From NCBI GenBank assembly GCA_012515885.1, contig JAAYXN010000291.1, positions 1 through 5,318 of the forward strand: 5,318 bases of DNA, given 5' to 3'. This stretch comes from Rhodococcus sp. (in: high G+C Gram-positive bacteria) (GTDB taxonomy: Bacteria > Actinomycetota > Actinomycetes > Mycobacteriales > Mycobacteriaceae). Position 1 is the stretch's first letter; every line of letters begins with the position of its first letter. Under the pieces are notes generated by a model, which was given only the letters and a program-made list of their open reading frames with translations, had not been told where the DNA came from and made no database searches. Below are positions 4,639 through 5,318 of the stretch, piece after piece. Position numbers and translations under genes: made by a program.

Positions 4639-5318
4639 TCAGTGGAGGTCGGCGATCCATTCCGTGTTGCTGAACGGCTCGATCATCTGACCGTTCACCA
4701 ACACCGTGGGCGTGCCCTGTCCACCGAGGTTCGCCATCTCCTGGATTCCCACGGCAGCGTCCGCGCGAGCCTGCTCCAAACGCTCACCCGACTCGATACA
4801 CGCCACTGCCTCATCCGAGGCGCCAGCATCGCGCGCAAGCTGGACAATCGCGTCATCAGACTTGGTGCCCTCACCGTTCTCGGCAGGCTGGAAATCGCGG
4901 CCAAAAAGACCAGCGTGGAACGCGGAGTACACAATGGCATCGCCGGACTGCGCTACACACTGCGATGCAGCAGCTGAGCGGGTCGAGTAGCCATCGGCAG
5001 CGTCCGCCTGATCAAGAAGGTTGAGGACGTGGAAACGCACTTCCACCACACCCTCATCGATTGCCTGAGCCAGTTCCTGCCCGCTCTGATGCTCAAGATC
5101 ACGGCAGTACTTGCACTGCGGATCTTCGAAAATATCGACAGTGTTCGGCGCACCGGGAAGCCCCATGATGACGACACCATTGTCAGCCAGACGCACCTCG
5201 ACGTCACTGTTTGTCACTGTCCCATAGCCGTCGTTGCGCGCAGTGTTGCGGTTGTTGCTCCAAATAACCCCGCCAATGACGAGCACTGCGATGACCACAA
5301 CAGCGATGCCACCGAGAA
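4639..5318 (-). CDS. DsbA-family thioredoxin-fold protein, membrane-anchored (5' partial)
   Basis: Predicted extracytoplasmic thiol oxidoreductase. The frame is open through the right edge, so the true start is outside; GTG 5298 is internal to a hydrophobic helix (LGGIAVVVIAVLVIGGVIW) that is an N-terminal membrane anchor or signal anchor. After it come about 30 linker residues, then the thioredoxin strand VDIFEDPQ leading into the active site CKYC (residues 62-65 counted from 5298), a helical insertion with two more cysteines (114 and 167), and the cis-proline segment GQGTPTVLVNG (Pro197). This is the layout of the DsbA/Thioredoxin_4 family, which in actinobacteria forms disulfides in exported proteins. 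Its stop lies 89 bp before tRNA-Ala on the same strand. It is outside the repeat-bounded cassette and is likely core genome. Partner proteins cannot be told. Confidence 0.9.
   Translation of the reverse strand, partial: LGGIAVVVIAVLVIGGVIWSNNRNTARNDGYGTVTNSDVEVRLADNGVVIMGLPGAPNTVDIFEDPQCKYCRDLEHQSGQELAQAIDEGVVEVRFHVLNLLDQADAADGYSTRSAAASQCVAQSGDAIVYSAFHAGLFGRDFQPAENGEGTKSDDAIVQLARDAGASDEAVACIESGERLEQARADAAVGIQEMANLGGQGTPTVLVNGQMIEPFSNTEWIADLH

Noticed and set aside
4332..4673. Plus-strand open frame of 113 codons across the terminator and tRNA-Ala
   Set aside because: Most of it is the complement of the tRNA and its terminator, and it runs into the dsbA-like gene on the opposite strand. It is a familiar artefact of tRNA regions.
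1..5318. CRISPR array, insertion sequence ends, riboswitch
   Set aside because: No regularly spaced repeats, no transposase or terminal inverted repeats, and no recognisable riboswitch core were seen on either strand.

Overview
The window looks like high-GC actinobacterial DNA, most likely from the Corynebacteriales/Mycobacteriales. Signs are the strong G/C third-position bias, an XRE regulator with a MmyB-like ligand domain, GTG starts, promoters with TAnnnT-type -10 boxes set right against start codons, and a membrane-anchored DsbA-like protein. Genus cannot be fixed from this sequence.

Layout. (1) 1-823 (+): XRE/MmyB-like regulator whose frame is open to the left edge, so its 5' end lies outside. 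(2) 824-951: intergenic stretch with a perfect 14-bp palindrome and a good ribosome binding site. (3) 952-1892 (+): alpha/beta hydrolase of the dienelactone-hydrolase/YcjY-like group. Its start region and body are in different reading frames, so it is a frameshifted gene or a sequence error. (4) 1893-1992: a hairpin, a strong minus-strand terminator, and an 18-bp copy of the 3' end of a tRNA gene. (5) 2089-2535 (-): small class I SAM methyltransferase. (6) 2671-3084 (+): MerR-family regulator. (7) 3168-4328 (+): divergent erythromycin-esterase-like protein. (8) 4427-4458: bidirectional hairpin terminator. (9) 4477-4549 (-): intact tRNA-Ala(GGC). (10) 4639-5318 (-): 5'-partial DsbA-family thioredoxin-fold protein with an N-terminal membrane anchor.

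The most notable structure is the pair of identical 18-bp repeats at 1975-1992 and 4476-4493. The right copy is the 3' end of the intact tRNA-Ala. The left copy is an orphan that still has a tRNA-like terminator just beyond it. This is the footprint of integrase-type insertion into a tRNA 3' end. It bounds a cassette of about 2.5 kb carrying the methyltransferase, merR and the esterase-like gene, with no integrase inside.

Within the cassette the esterase-like gene has a textbook MerR-type promoter: TTGACT, a 19-bp spacer holding a perfect 14-bp dyad, then GAGGCT. The ATG lies 7 bases after the -10 box, which implies a leaderless mRNA switched by the adjacent MerR protein. The esterase-like protein keeps the family framework but has replaced residues at the positions of the erythromycin esterase active site. 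It may therefore act on another substrate or have a non-hydrolytic role.
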